The notes under the pieces were generated by a model. That model had not been told where the DNA came from, did no database searches, and was given only the letters and a program-made list of their open reading frames with translations. Below are positions 13,711-23,741 of a DNA stretch of 64,000 bases, in pieces. The position numbers were made by a program, and so were the translations under genes. The stretch lies in assembly GCF_004216915.1 (NCBI RefSeq), contig NZ_SGXD01000002.1:1054001-1118000 (forward strand), read 5' to 3'. Numbering within the stretch: the stretch's first letter is position 1; each line of letters begins with the position of its first letter. This DNA comes from Motilibacter rhizosphaerae. GTDB taxonomy: Bacteria > Actinomycetota > Actinomycetes > Motilibacterales > Motilibacteraceae.

Positions 13711-13762
13711 CCCGCACGCAGCGAGCCCGCACCCTTCGGGGTGCGGGCTCGCTGCGTGCGGG
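13711..13762. terminator. 24-bp UUCG hairpin between convergent genes
   Basis: Perfect 24-bp stem (13711-13734 with 13739-13762) closed by a TTCG tetraloop, 8 bases after the whiB3 stop and 27 bases from the stop of the opposing carboxypeptidase. It can serve both strands. Confidence 0.8.
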
Positions 13763-13789
13763 CTGAGCGCCGGTGCTCCGAGGAGCCGT

Positions 13790-15295
13790 TCAGGCGCCGC
13801 CGTACTCCCAGTGCCAGGGCTCGGGCCGGCTGCCGCTCGGCTCGGCCCACGCGGGGTGGAACCAGCCGAAGCGGAACGCGTTCTGGTCGAGCCACACGTG
13901 CTGCGGGGTGCCGAAGTCCTGGACGCCGTCGCAGAGGTCGACGGCCAGCCCCCAGCCGTGGTTGGACGTGCCGGGGATGGCGGCGAGCGTCGGCTTGCGC
14001 AGGATGAGGTCCTGCTGCACCGCCAAGCTGCGGTAGGAGTCGGTGACGCAGATCGGCGTCCCGAAGTGCGCGGCGTAGGCCTTGCTCAGCTCGTCGAAGG
14101 CCGCAGCCGCGTCCGAGCGGAGCACTTGGCCCGGTGCGCCCCACAGCGGGCAGAGCGCGGAGAGCGGGATCTGGCCGTTGGGGTACGCCGCGGCGTCCGA
14201 CCCGTCGCACCCGGCGGCGCCGCTCGAGGGGATCCCGGTGGCGAGGGCGCCGGCGCGGGTGAGCTGCTGGTCGCGCTCGCGGCGCTCGGCGACGCTCAGC
14301 GCCTGGGCGAGCTGGTCGCCGGTGCCCGTGCCGGCCAGCTTCGCGGCGAGCCCGTCGACGAGCTGCTGCGCGGCCTTGAGCAGGGTCGAGGCCTGCGCGG
14401 CCTTGGTCTTCTCGTCGGCCTCAGCGGCGACCGCGGCGGCCGAGGCGGCCGTCGCCGCGCTCGCCGCCTGGCGCGCGGCGTCCAGCGTCTGCTGCGTCGA
14501 GGCGACGGTGCTGCTCTGCTCCGCGGCGAGCGACTGGACGTCGTGGACGTCGCGGAGCAGCTCTCCCGGGTCGTGCGAGGTGAGCAGCGCGGTCAGCCCG
14601 GGGGTGCGCCCGGCCAGCGGCCCACCCCGGTACGCGTCGGCGGCGATCCGGTTGAGCGTCGTCTGCGCGTCGGCGGCCTGGTCGCGCAGCGCGTCAGCGC
14701 GCTGCTGCGCGGTGGCGGCGGCGAGCGCGGCGTCGTCGGCCTTCTGCTTGGCGGTCGCGTGCAGCTCGAGCGCGGCCTTGGCGGAGGCGCGCAGCGAGTC
14801 GAGCTGGTCGTTGGCCTGCTGCAGCGAGGCGGTGCCCGCGCGCACGGCGGACGCGAGCTGCTCGGCCTGCGCCGGGGTCATGACCGGGACGGTGGGCGCC
14901 GGGGTCGGCGTGGCCGACGGGGTCGCCGAGCCGCTGGCCGTCGCACCGGCGGAGACGGTGGGGCCGCCGCTGGGCGTCGCGCCCGGCGCTGCGGAGGGCG
15001 AGGCGCTGCTCGATGGGCTGCTCGACGGGCTGCTCGACGGGGTCCCGGTCGCAGCCGGGCTGCTGGAGCCGGTGCTCGACCGGCTGCTCGACGCGCTGCT
15101 CGAGGAGGCGGGCGCGGGGCTGCTCGGGGCGCTGCTGCTGGGCGTGCTGCTGGACGGCGCGGGCTCGGGCTGCGCGTCCGAGGCCGAGGCCACCGCGGGG
15201 AGCCCGAGGACCGCGAGGGCGAGCACGAGTGCCGCTCCCCGTCCCGCGGCCGACCCTGCCGTCCCGCGACCCACGCCCACCCTCACGCCCCGCAT
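13790..15295 (-). CDS. secreted D-alanyl-D-alanine carboxypeptidase, VanY/M15B family, with coiled-coil region
   Basis: 501 residues from the ATG at 15295. A signal peptide (about 1-33, LVLALAVLGLPAVASAS) is followed by a Ser/Pro/Thr-rich low-complexity segment (about 36-125), then about 200 residues of Ala/Gln/Asp-rich helix likely to form a coiled coil. The C-terminal VanY domain (about 370-500) has the zinc/catalytic motifs DSYRS, SNHGWGLAVDL (H-x6-D) and PWHWEY. It should trim the terminal D-Ala of cell-wall stem peptides outside the membrane. The coiled coil resembles those of RipA-like or NlpC/P60 hydrolases that contact divisome partners. It is monocistronic between whiB3 (convergent) and groEL. 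Confidence 0.88.
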   Translation of the reverse strand: MRGVRVGVGRGTAGSAAGRGAALVLALAVLGLPAVASASDAQPEPAPSSSTPSSSAPSSPAPASSSSASSSRSSTGSSSPAATGTPSSSPSSSPSSSASPSAAPGATPSGGPTVSAGATASGSATPSATPTPAPTVPVMTPAQAEQLASAVRAGTASLQQANDQLDSLRASAKAALELHATAKQKADDAALAAATAQQRADALRDQAADAQTTLNRIAADAYRGGPLAGRTPGLTALLTSHDPGELLRDVHDVQSLAAEQSSTVASTQQTLDAARQAASAATAASAAAVAAEADEKTKAAQASTLLKAAQQLVDGLAAKLAGTGTGDQLAQALSVAERRERDQQLTRAGALATGIPSSGAAGCDGSDAAAYPNGQIPLSALCPLWGAPGQVLRSDAAAAFDELSKAYAAHFGTPICVTDSYRSLAVQQDLILRKPTLAAIPGTSNHGWGLAVDLCDGVQDFGTPQHVWLDQNAFRFGWFHPAWAEPSGSRPEPWHWEYGGA

Positions 15296-15454
15296 CCCTT
15301 CGTCGCCGCACGCGCCCGCGTCCTGCGGACCGCCCTCCACGCTAGGCCGTGCTCCTGTGAGCGGCCTGGGAGTCCACCTCCCCGACGTCCGGCCTTCCCC
15401 GCCGGGCAACCTCCCGCGCTGCGCACGGGTGCTGCCCCCCTGGGGAGGAGACGG

Positions 15455-15533
15455 TGGAGGCCGGATCCCGTGCAGGGGACCCGGCCTCCAGTTCGACCGG
15501 CGGGAGGGGCGACCTGAGCAGGACGCCCCTCCC
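15455..15533 (-). terminator. double hairpin after groEL
   Basis: Two stems follow the groEL stop: GGGAGGGGCG/CGCCCCTCCC (15502-15511 with 15524-15533, 12-nt loop) and TGGAGGCCGG/CCGGCCTCCA (15455-15464 with 15481-15490), the latter with an inner TCCC/GGGA stem. Together they probably end the groES-groEL transcript. Confidence 0.6.
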
Positions 15534-15573
15534 CGACCGGGCGGTGCTGCTGGTGCCCGTGCGGGCGGTGGTG

Positions 15574-17289
<1,716 letters not shown>

Positions 17290-17299
17290 TCAACCGCGA

Positions 17300-17338
17300 A
17301 CGGCGGCCGGGCCGTGCTCGCGCACCGCCGGCCGCCGT
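17300..17338 (-). promoter_or_regulatory. hairpin in the groES-groEL spacer
   Basis: ACGGCGGCCGG (17300-17310) pairs perfectly with CCGGCCGCCGT (17328-17338), directly after the groES stop and about 100 bases before groEL. It could be an attenuating terminator or an RNA-processing site that sets groES above groEL. Confidence 0.45.
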
Positions 17339-17352
17339 CTCGCTGGGGGGAC

Positions 17353-17667
17353 CTACTTCTCGACGACCGCGAGCACGTCGCGGGCGGAGAGGATGAGGTA
17401 CTCCTCGCCGTTGTACTTGACCTCGGTGCCGCCGTACTTGCTGTAGACCACGACGTCGCCGACCTTGACGTCGAGCGGGATGCGGTCCTTGCCACCCTCC
17501 TCGAAGCGGCCGGGGCCGACCGCGAGGACGGTGCCCTCCTGCGGCTTCTCCTTGGCGGTGTCGGGGATCACGAGGCCAGACGCGGTGGTCTGCTCGGCCT
17601 CGAGCGCCTGGACGAGGATGCGGTCCTCGAGCGGCTTGATGGTGACCTTGGAAGCGGTCGTCGTCAC
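17353..17667 (-). CDS. groES: 10-kDa co-chaperonin GroES
   Basis: 104 residues from the GTG at 17667 (GGAGG 7 bases upstream). It has the GroES signature [10 protein letters not shown] at the start and the mobile loop [12 protein letters not shown] that docks on Gro[21 protein letters not shown] and the end DVLAVVEK are typical. It forms the heptameric lid of the GroEL folding chamber. First gene of the groES-groEL operon, controlled by two CIRCE operators. Confidence 0.98.
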   Translation of the reverse strand: MTTTASKVTIKPLEDRILVQALEAEQTTASGLVIPDTAKEKPQEGTVLAVGPGRFEEGGKDRIPLDVKVGDVVVYSKYGGTEVKYNGEEYLILSARDVLAVVEK

Positions 17668-17753
17668 TTCGCGACCTCCGGGGATGCGTCAGTCTTCACG
17701 GACAGGTGCCGGTGGAGGCGGCCGCCGTCGCGGGGGTCGGACGCTCCGTGGCG

Positions 17754-17780
17754 TTGGCACCCGACGGGTGCGAGTGCCAA
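17754..17780. promoter_or_regulatory. CIRCE operator 1 (HrcA site)
   Basis: TTGGCACCC-N9-GAGTGCCAA, the classic 9-9-9 inverted repeat with one mismatch between arms. It overlaps the predicted transcription start of groES, as expected for a repressor site. Confidence 0.85.
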
Positions 17781-17784
17781 CGCC

Positions 17785-17814
17785 ACCATAGGAGCCTCCC
17801 TGGCACTCGGTCAA
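17785..17814 (-). promoter_or_regulatory. groES-groEL promoter
   Basis: On the minus strand TTGACC (17809-17814) and TATGGT (17785-17790) are separated by 18 bases, a good primary-sigma promoter. The -35 lies within the spacer of CIRCE 2, and the start point falls in CIRCE 1, so HrcA at either site would block it. Confidence 0.75.
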
Positions 17815-17826
17815 GGCGAGTGCCAG
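17800..17826. promoter_or_regulatory. CIRCE operator 2 (HrcA site)
   Basis: CTGGCACTC-N9-GAGTGCCAG, a perfect 9-9-9 inverted repeat with one base different from the TTAGCACTC consensus family beyond the usual G/A exchange. Centre-to-centre distance to CIRCE 1 is 46 bp. Confidence 0.88.
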
Positions 17827-17843
17827 GGACGTGCACGAGCGGC

Positions 17844-18611
17844 TCAGCCGAACGACCAGCGCACCGTCGCGTCCAGCGTGACGGTCGTGCTGCCCGGCTG
17901 CAGCGCCGTGCTGTCGAACCCGGCCGCCGCGCCCGAGGCGGCGGCCCTCGGCAGGGCGCCGTCGCCGCCCGACCCCGCGTCCTCCCGCACCGAGACGACG
18001 GGGCCGAGCGAGCGGCCCGCGGCCTGCGCGTACGCCTCGGCGCGGGCGCGCGCCCGGTCGAACGCCTGCTGTCGGGCCTTCGCGAGCAGCGCGTCGGGGT
18101 CGGCCACGCCGTACGACAGGCCGTCGACGCGCAGGGCGGCGCCCCCGGCTGCGGCCGCCGCGTCGAGGACGGCGCCGGCGCGGCCCACCTGGTGCAGCGT
18201 CGCGGTGAGCTGCGTGCGCGCCGTGAAGCCGGTGACGCGCCCGTCCTTGCCCCAGGACGGCGAGACGCCCAGCCCGCTCGTGCGCAGGTCGGCGTCGGCC
18301 ACCCCGGCCGCGCGCAGCGCGCGCACGACAGCGGCGGTGCTCGTGCCCGACGCCCGCAGCGCGGCGTCCGCGCGGGGCCGCGTGGCCTCGAGGGCGAGCG
18401 CGAGCTCGACGACGTCGGGCGTCCCGCTCGCCGAGCCCTCTGCCGTGATCGTCACCCCGTCGTCGCTGCTGACCGCGGGCTCGGCCGCCGTGGAGCTGCG
18501 GCCCGGGGCGACGAGCGCCCCCAGCACCAGCACCAGTGCGGCCGCCAGCGCGGCCATTCCCACGACGAGCACGCCGCGCCCCCCGCCCGCCCGTACGCCG
18601 CTCCCGCTCAT
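17844..18611 (-). CDS. SIMPL domain (DUF541) protein, membrane-anchored or secreted
   Basis: 255 residues from the ATG at 18611 (GGAGGAGG upstream). One N-terminal hydrophobic segment (about 13-37) is a signal or anchor. The rest is a SIMPL domain: ITAEGSASGTPDVVELALAL at the start, then RAEAYAQAAGRSLGPVVSV and a C-terminal VTLDATVRWSF strand. The family includes periplasmic/outer-surface proteins linked to oxidative stress and kinase signalling, without a fixed biochemical role. The stop is only 18 bases from CIRCE 2, so groES is transcribed away from the promoter lying just beyond its 3' end. Confidence 0.85.
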   Translation of the reverse strand: MSGSGVRAGGGRGVLVVGMAALAAALVLVLGALVAPGRSSTAAEPAVSSDDGVTITAEGSASGTPDVVELALALEATRPRADAALRASGTSTAAVVRALRAAGVADADLRTSGLGVSPSWGKDGRVTGFTARTQLTATLHQVGRAGAVLDAAAAAGGAALRVDGLSYGVADPDALLAKARQQAFDRARARAEAYAQAAGRSLGPVVSVREDAGSGGDGALPRAAASGAAAGFDSTALQPGSTTVTLDATVRWSFG

Positions 18612-18717
18612 GCTGCCTCCTCCGCCGGGCGGGGCCGGGAGCCCCGCGTCGGCCCTGTGACGCGGGCGCGCCGCCGCTGGTTCCCTCGTGTCCCGGCGCG
18701 GCTGCGACGATGGCGCC

Positions 18718-19911
18718 GTGCGGATCGAGGACGTGCGGGCGCTGGCCTCGCCCGAGGGCCAGCTGCTGCTGGCGGGGCTGCCGGCGTACGACGACCGCGA
18801 GGTCCTCGCGCTGGGTGAGCGGCTGCGCCGCGAGGGGCTCGACGCGGCCTTCGTCTCCGCCGCGCTGACCCAGTCGCGGCTGCGCGAGCGGGCGGTCGGC
18901 AAGCTCGGCCCGGACGCCGCGCGGATGCTGCTCACGCAGGAGGGGCTCGAGCAGGCGAGCCGGCGCGAGGTCGCCGACCGCCGGGCCGAGCGGCTCGTCG
19001 CGACGGTCGGGCCCGACGCGCTGGTCGCGGACCTCGGCTGCGGCATCGGCGCGGACAGCCTCGCCCTCGCGCGGGCCGGGCTCCGGGTGCTCGCCGTCGA
19101 GCGCGACCCGGCGACGGCGGCAGCCGCAGCCGCGAACGTCCGCGCCCTCGGGCTCGACGACCGCGTGGAGGTGCGCACCGCGGACCTCGCCGACGCGGAC
19201 CTGGCGGGGGTGGCCGCGGCGTACCTCGACCCGGCGCGCCGCGGCGAGGGGCGGCGCACGACCGACCCCGAGCAGTGGTCGCCGCCCTGGTCCGCGGTGC
19301 TGCGGCTCGCCGCTCGCGTCCCCGTCGTGGCGAAGGTCGCGCCGGGCCTCGCCCACGAGCTCGTCCCGGCCGGGGCGGACGCCGAGTGGGTCTCGGTCGA
19401 CGGGGACGTCGTCGAGTGCGCGGTCTGGACCGGGGGGCTCTCCCGCGGGGGCGGGCGCTCTGCCGTGCTGCTCCCCGGCGGCGACGTCCTGCCCGGGAGG
19501 GGCACCCCGCCGCCGCGGGCCGTCGCCCCCTTCGGCTTCCTCTACGAGCCCGACGGCGCGGTCATCCGCGCCGGGCTGGTCGCCGAGGCGGCCGAGCTGG
19601 TGGACGGGTGGCTGCTCGACCCCACCATCGCGTACGTCACGGCGGAGCGGCTGGTGCGCACGCCGTTCCTCACGGCCTACCGCGTGCTCGACGCGGTGCC
19701 GTTCTCGCTGCGCCGCGTGCGCGACCTGCTCCGCGCGCACGGCGCCGGCGACGTCGTCGTGAAGAAGCGCGGGACGGCCGTGGTGCCGGAGGCGTTCCGC
19801 GGGCAGCTGCTCCCCGGGCTGCCCCAGCGGGGGCGCGGCCCGACGCTGACGATCGTCCTCACCCGGGTGCTGGGCGCGCACACCGCGCTGCTCGTCGAGC
19901 GCTGCGCGTAG
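18718..19911 (+). CDS. class I SAM-dependent methyltransferase with THUMP-like C-terminal domain
   Basis: 397 residues, start taken as GTG 18718 (VRIEDVRALASPEG); a GTG at 18688 would add 10 residues. The SAM-binding motif I is VADLGCGIGADSLALA (about residue 101) with the acidic motif II in LAVERDP. A catalytic-like YLDPARRG follows. The C-terminal third (APFGFLYEPDGAVIRAGLV onward) matches the THUMP-like domain found at the end of such actinobacterial enzymes, suggesting RNA as substrate. Divergent from the SIMPL gene with a 106-base spacer. The exact target is unknown. Confidence 0.82.
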   Translation: MRIEDVRALASPEGQLLLAGLPAYDDREVLALGERLRREGLDAAFVSAALTQSRLRERAVGKLGPDAARMLLTQEGLEQASRREVADRRAERLVATVGPDALVADLGCGIGADSLALARAGLRVLAVERDPATAAAAAANVRALGLDDRVEVRTADLADADLAGVAAAYLDPARRGEGRRTTDPEQWSPPWSAVLRLAARVPVVAKVAPGLAHELVPAGADAEWVSVDGDVVECAVWTGGLSRGGGRSAVLLPGGDVLPGRGTPPPRAVAPFGFLYEPDGAVIRAGLVAEAAELVDGWLLDPTIAYVTAERLVRTPFLTAYRVLDAVPFSLRRVRDLLRAHGAGDVVVKKRGTAVVPEAFRGQLLPGLPQRGRGPTLTIVLTRVLGAHTALLVERCA

Positions 19912-20130
19912 CCCGGCGAGCGCGCCCCGACGAGTCGGCGGCGAAACCTACACTCCGGCGTCGGACGAGCCGTATATTCCCAGCGACCGGAAGCGGAACA
20001 GCGGCTGAACCAGCGGCCACGAGGACCCTCTCCAGCGAGAGCGCAGCAGCGCCCAGGCCCGCCGGTCGGCTTCGCCGTGGTGCCCCCTCGTCCTGCTCCA
20101 GCCCCGCTCCCCTCCCGCTCCGGAGTCCGC

Positions 20131-21069
20131 ATGCGCCCGCGTGCTTCGTCGACGACCCTGCTGTCGTCGCGCACCCCCGTCGCCCCGCCCGTCGTCGCCG
20201 CCCTGCCGGCGGCGCGGGCGCCGCAGCGCCACTTCACCCGCGCCGAGGCCCTGGCCGCGGCCGCCGCCGCCGCGCCGGTGCTGGGCCTCGCCCCCTCCGC
20301 CGTCGTCGACGCAGAGGTCGTGCAGGTCGTCTCCACCGCCGTCCTCCGCGTCGCCGGCCTGGCCGTGAAGGTCTACCCGGTGGGCACCGACGCCGCCCGG
20401 CTGCGCGCCCAGGCCGCCGCGCTCGCGGGCGCCGGCGAGCACTGGGTGCTGCCGGTCGCCGGCCCCGTCGAGACGGCGTACGGCGTGGTGACGGCGTACC
20501 CGTGGCTCCCCGCGGACGCGCCCGTCGGCTGGTCGGAGACCGGCGCGCTGCTCGCGGCGTACCACGCGGCCGACGTGCCGACGGCGGACCTGCCGCGCTG
20601 GACGCCGCTGCGCCGGCTGCCCGAGCAGGTCGCGGCGTACGCCGCGGTACCCGGCGCCGACCCCGGCCTCGTCGCCGCCTGCCTCGGGGCGCGCGAGCGG
20701 CTGCTCGAGCGGGTCGCCGGGCTGCGCAGCGAGCTGGGCGTCGGCGCGATCCACGGCGACGTGTCGCCCGCCAACGTGCTGCGCCGCGACGGCCGCCCGG
20801 TGCTCATCGACAGCGACTTCGTGGCCGTCGGCCCGCGCGAGTACGACCTGGTCCCCGCCGCCCAGCGGCGCGAGCGCGGCGCGATCGACGAGGGCGAGTA
20901 CCTCGCGTTCTGCGACGCCTACGGCTGCGACGTCCGCGGCTGGGAGGGGCTCGGGCTCGTGGAGGAGCTCTGCGGGCTCGGCGCGGTCACCTTTCGGCTG
21001 TGGTGCGCGGTGCAGCGCGACGAGGACACCGGGTGGTTCGGCGGCGCGCTGCAGCGCTACGTCGAGTAG
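20131..21069 (+). CDS. aminoglycoside phosphotransferase-like kinase
   Basis: 312 residues from the ATG at 20131 (GGAG upstream). The N-terminal 60 residues are Ala-rich; the kinase fold follows, with the nucleotide-lobe Lys probably in LAVKVYP. The catalytic loop AIHGDVSPANVL (HGD-x4-N) and the metal Asp in LIDSDF are intact. The substrate could be an antibiotic, a sugar or another small alcohol; nothing nearby points to one. The upstream 219 bases contain an AT-rich TATATT at 19973-19978 as a possible -10, but no clear -35. Confidence 0.75.
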   Translation: MRPRASSTTLLSSRTPVAPPVVAALPAARAPQRHFTRAEALAAAAAAAPVLGLAPSAVVDAEVVQVVSTAVLRVAGLAVKVYPVGTDAARLRAQAAALAGAGEHWVLPVAGPVETAYGVVTAYPWLPADAPVGWSETGALLAAYHAADVPTADLPRWTPLRRLPEQVAAYAAVPGADPGLVAACLGARERLLERVAGLRSELGVGAIHGDVSPANVLRRDGRPVLIDSDFVAVGPREYDLVPAAQRRERGAIDEGEYLAFCDAYGCDVRGWEGLGLVEELCGLGAVTFRLWCAVQRDEDTGWFGGALQRYVE

Positions 21070-21131
21070 GCGGGCTCCGCCCGCAGCGAAGGGGGCTTCC
21101 CGGCCGGAGCGCGCGGTGCGACGGTGCTGGC

Positions 21132-21572
21132 ATGACCGACGCCCAGACGCTGTACGCGCACGTCGGACCGGAGGCCATCCCCCGGCTCGTCGCCACGTGG
21201 TACCCCACGGTGCTCGCCGACCCGCTGCTGCACCCGCTGTTCGGCGCGGGCGACTCGCACCACGTCGAGCACCTGTCCGCGTTCCTCACCGAGGTCTTCG
21301 GCGGGCCGCGGCGCTACACCGAGGAGCTGGGCGGCTTCCCCGCGCTGCTCGCCCCGCACCGCGGCAAGCGGATCAGCGAGGAGCAGCGCGCCCGCTTCGT
21401 CGAGCTGTTCCTGGCCGCCGCGGACGCGAGCGGCTTCCCCGACGACGAGCGGACGCGCTCGGCGCTGCGCGGCTACCTCGGCTTCGGCACGGAGGTCGCG
21501 GTGCAGAACTCCTCGGCCGAGGGCGACGACGGGCTGCACCCCTGCCAGGAGGTCCCGGTCTGGGGCTGGTGA
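21132..21572 (+). CDS. truncated hemoglobin (group II-like)
   Basis: 146 residues, ATG at 21132. Typical 2/2 globin features: LVATWYPTVLADPLLHPLFG (helices A-B), the FGGPRRYTEE region and a proximal-His candidate in LAPHRGKRIS (F8). Group II globins (GlbO) bind oxygen and deal with NO or peroxide in the cytosol. It starts 62 bases after the kinase-like gene and may be cotranscribed with it. Its stop is followed at once by a palindromic CGTGATCA element. Confidence 0.85.
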   Translation: MTDAQTLYAHVGPEAIPRLVATWYPTVLADPLLHPLFGAGDSHHVEHLSAFLTEVFGGPRRYTEELGGFPALLAPHRGKRISEEQRARFVELFLAAADASGFPDDERTRSALRGYLGFGTEVAVQNSSAEGDDGLHPCQEVPVWGW

Positions 21573-21583
21573 CCCCCCTCCCC

Positions 21584-21605
21584 CGTGATCAAGCACATCG
21601 TGGGG
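21584..21605. repeat. single copy of the CGTGATCA palindromic element
   Basis: CGTGATCAAGCACATCGTGG, one substitution from the CGTGATCATGCA core that is repeated seven times at 36149-36380. It begins 11 bases after the globin stop, again at the 3' end of a gene. Confidence 0.65.
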
Positions 21606-21690
21606 CCGGGCTGTCGATCCCGGCACCACTCGCGCGTCGAAGGGTCAGGAGGCCCGGACGGCGGGCTCCACCGAGCAGGAGGATGCCGAC

Positions 21691-22041
21691 ATGGCGCAGT
21701 ACCTCGTCCTCATCTACGACAGCGAGGCCGCGTGGGCCGCGGCCGACGACCAGGCGCGCAAGGAGGTCCGCACGCAGCACCAGGCGTTCCAGGACACCGC
21801 CGGCGCGCGCAACCTCGGCGGCAACGCGCTGCAGCCGGCCGGGACCGCGACCTCGCTGCGGCGCGACGGCTCCGGCGGCGTGAGCGTCACCGACGGCCCG
21901 TTCGTCGAGACCAAGGAGGTGCTCGGCGGCTACTACCTGCTCGAGGCCGCCGACCTCGACGAGGCCGTCGCGCTCGCCCACCAGGTCCCCACGCTCGGCG
22001 GGGGCGTGGAGGTCCGCCCGGTGCAGGTCATCGACTGGTGA
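21691..22041 (+). CDS. YCII/DGPF-domain protein
   Basis: 116 residues, ATG at 21691 with AGGAGG upstream. A ferredoxin-like YCII-related fold carrying the DGPF motif (SVTDGPFVETKEVLGGYYLLEA). Its last codons overlap the sigma factor start (GTGA), so the two are translationally coupled. DGPF proteins are the standing partner of ECF42-type sigma factors; their activity is not established. Confidence 0.93.
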   Translation: MAQYLVLIYDSEAAWAAADDQARKEVRTQHQAFQDTAGARNLGGNALQPAGTATSLRRDGSGGVSVTDGPFVETKEVLGGYYLLEAADLDEAVALAHQVPTLGGGVEVRPVQVIDW

Positions 22042-23279
22042 CCCAGCCGGAGGCCGCCACCACGGCCGCCGCGGTCGCCGACGCGCACCGCCGCGAGTGG
22101 GCCTTCGTGCTCGCCGCGACGGTGCGCGTCACCCGCGACCTCGACCTCGCCGAGGAGTGCGTGCAGGAGGCGTACGCCGCGGCGCTGACCGCCTGGCCCG
22201 CCGACGGCGTCCCCCGGAGCCCCGGCGCGTGGCTCACCACGGCAGCGCGCCGTCGCGCACTCGACCTGCTGCGCCGGCACCAGACGGCGCAGCGCGCCCT
22301 CCCCCTGCTCGTCGAGGACGCGGTCATCGCCGGCCCCGGCGACGTCGAGGCCCCCGACGTGCCCGACGACCGCCTGCGCCTGGTCTTCACCTGCTGCCAC
22401 CCCACCCTCGCGGTCGAGGCGCAGGTGGCGCTGACCCTGCGGCTGCTCTGCGGCCTGTCCACCGCGGAGGTCGCCCGCGCCTTCCTCGTGCCCGAGCCCA
22501 CGATGGCCGCCCGCATCACCCGGGCCAAGAAGAAGATCGCCGGCGCTCGCATCCCCTACCGCGAGCCCGGCCTCGAGGAGCTGCCGGAGCGGGTGCGCGC
22601 GGTCTGCGAGGTCGTCCACCTGCTCTTCACGACGGGCCACTCCGCCCCCGCGGGCGAGGAGCTGGTGCGCGTCGACCTGGTGACGCGGGCGCTCGACCTC
22701 GCACGGATGCTGCGCGCGCTGCTGCCCCGCGACCCGGACGTGGCCGGGCTGCTCGCGCTGCTGCTGCTCACCGACGCGCGGCGCGCGGCGCGGGTCGGCG
22801 CCCGCGGCCAGCTCGTGCTGCTGCCCGAGCAGGACCGCAGCCGCTGGGACCGCGTGGCGATCACCGAGGGCATCGGGCTCGTGCGGGAGGCGCTGCGCGC
22901 CCGGCCCAGCAGGTACGCGCTGCTGGCCGCCGTCGCCGCCGTGCACGACGAGGCGCCGAGCTTCGAGCAGACCGACTGGGAGGAGGTCGTCGGGCTCTAC
23001 GACCTGCTGGTCCAGGTCTGGCCCTCCCCGGTCGTCGCGCTCAACCGGGCGGTCGCCGTGGGCTTCGCCCGCGGGCCGGCGGCGGGCCTCGTCCAGCTCG
23101 ACGTGCTCGCCGACGAGCCGCAGCTGGCGGCGTACCCCTACCGGGCGGTCGCCCGCGGCGAGCTGCTCGAGCGGCTCGGGCGCACAGCGGAGGCGCGGAC
23201 GGCGTACGGCGAGGCGCTGCTGCTCACGGAGAACGCCGTGGAGCGCGAGTCCCTCGCCCGGCGGCTCGCGGCGCTGTGA
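22038..23279 (+). CDS. ECF42-type RNA polymerase sigma factor with C-terminal extension
   Basis: 413 residues from the GTG at 22038. Sigma region 2 (about 20-90, DLAEECVQEAYAAALTAWP) and region 4 (about 120-175, AQVALTLRLLCGLSTAEVARAFLVPEPTMAARITRAKKKI) are followed by an approximately 200-residue helical, TPR-like extension (DUF6596) that replaces the anti-sigma factor as control element in the ECF42 group. VFTCCHP and LLFTTGH are typical of the group. With the upstream DGPF gene it forms the usual ECF42 pair. Signal and targets cannot be seen. Confidence 0.92.
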   Translation: MTQPEAATTAAAVADAHRREWAFVLAATVRVTRDLDLAEECVQEAYAAALTAWPADGVPRSPGAWLTTAARRRALDLLRRHQTAQRALPLLVEDAVIAGPGDVEAPDVPDDRLRLVFTCCHPTLAVEAQVALTLRLLCGLSTAEVARAFLVPEPTMAARITRAKKKIAGARIPYREPGLEELPERVRAVCEVVHLLFTTGHSAPAGEELVRVDLVTRALDLARMLRALLPRDPDVAGLLALLLLTDARRAARVGARGQLVLLPEQDRSRWDRVAITEGIGLVREALRARPSRYALLAAVAAVHDEAPSFEQTDWEEVVGLYDLLVQVWPSPVVALNRAVAVGFARGPAAGLVQLDVLADEPQLAAYPYRAVARGELLERLGRTAEARTAYGEALLLTENAVERESLARRLAAL

Positions 23280-23282
23280 GGG

Positions 23283-23741
23283 TCAGCGCGCGAGGGCGGG
23301 CGCGGGCAGGCCCTCGACCCACGCGGCGAAGGTCGCGTTGTTGACCGCGCGCGTGCGGATCGAGCGGACGTGCTCCAGCGCGGTGCGCCCGTCGACGCCG
23401 AGCAGCTGGCGCACGGCGAGGGTGACGACGAGCCCGGAGCGGTTCTTCCCGAAGCCGCAGTGGACGAGCACGGGCCGGTCGCTGCGGACCGCCTCCACGA
23501 CGAGGTCGACCAGCTCGTCGAGCAGGTGCATGTCGGGGAGCTCGGCCGCGTCGACCAGCGGGTGCTTGACGTAGCGCAGGCCGGCGACGTCGTCGGGCTC
23601 GTGCACCTGGTCGGCGTCGTTGACGTCGACGACGAGCTCGAACCCCGTGGCGCGGGCCCAGTCCCAGTCGACCGGGCAGCCGGCCTGCCAGAGGCGCGGC
23701 AGGATCTCGGTCGGGGGCTGGACCTCCGGCGTGCTGCTCAC
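23283..23741 (-). CDS. dual-specificity-type protein phosphatase
   Basis: 152 residues from the GTG at 23741, which overlaps the MFS stop as GTGA. The P-loop HCGFGKNRSG has nucleophile Cys95 and Arg101 (C-x5-R). An Asp-rich stretch (VVDVNDADQV) and LPDMHLLDELVD precede it, as in atypical dual-specificity or PTP-like phosphatases. It is the last gene of a long minus-strand run beginning with tsaB. The target is unknown; no tyrosine kinase is nearby. Confidence 0.82.
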   Translation of the reverse strand: MSSTPEVQPPTEILPRLWQAGCPVDWDWARATGFELVVDVNDADQVHEPDDVAGLRYVKHPLVDAAELPDMHLLDELVDLVVEAVRSDRPVLVHCGFGKNRSGLVVTLAVRQLLGVDGRTALEHVRSIRTRAVNNATFAAWVEGLPAPALAR

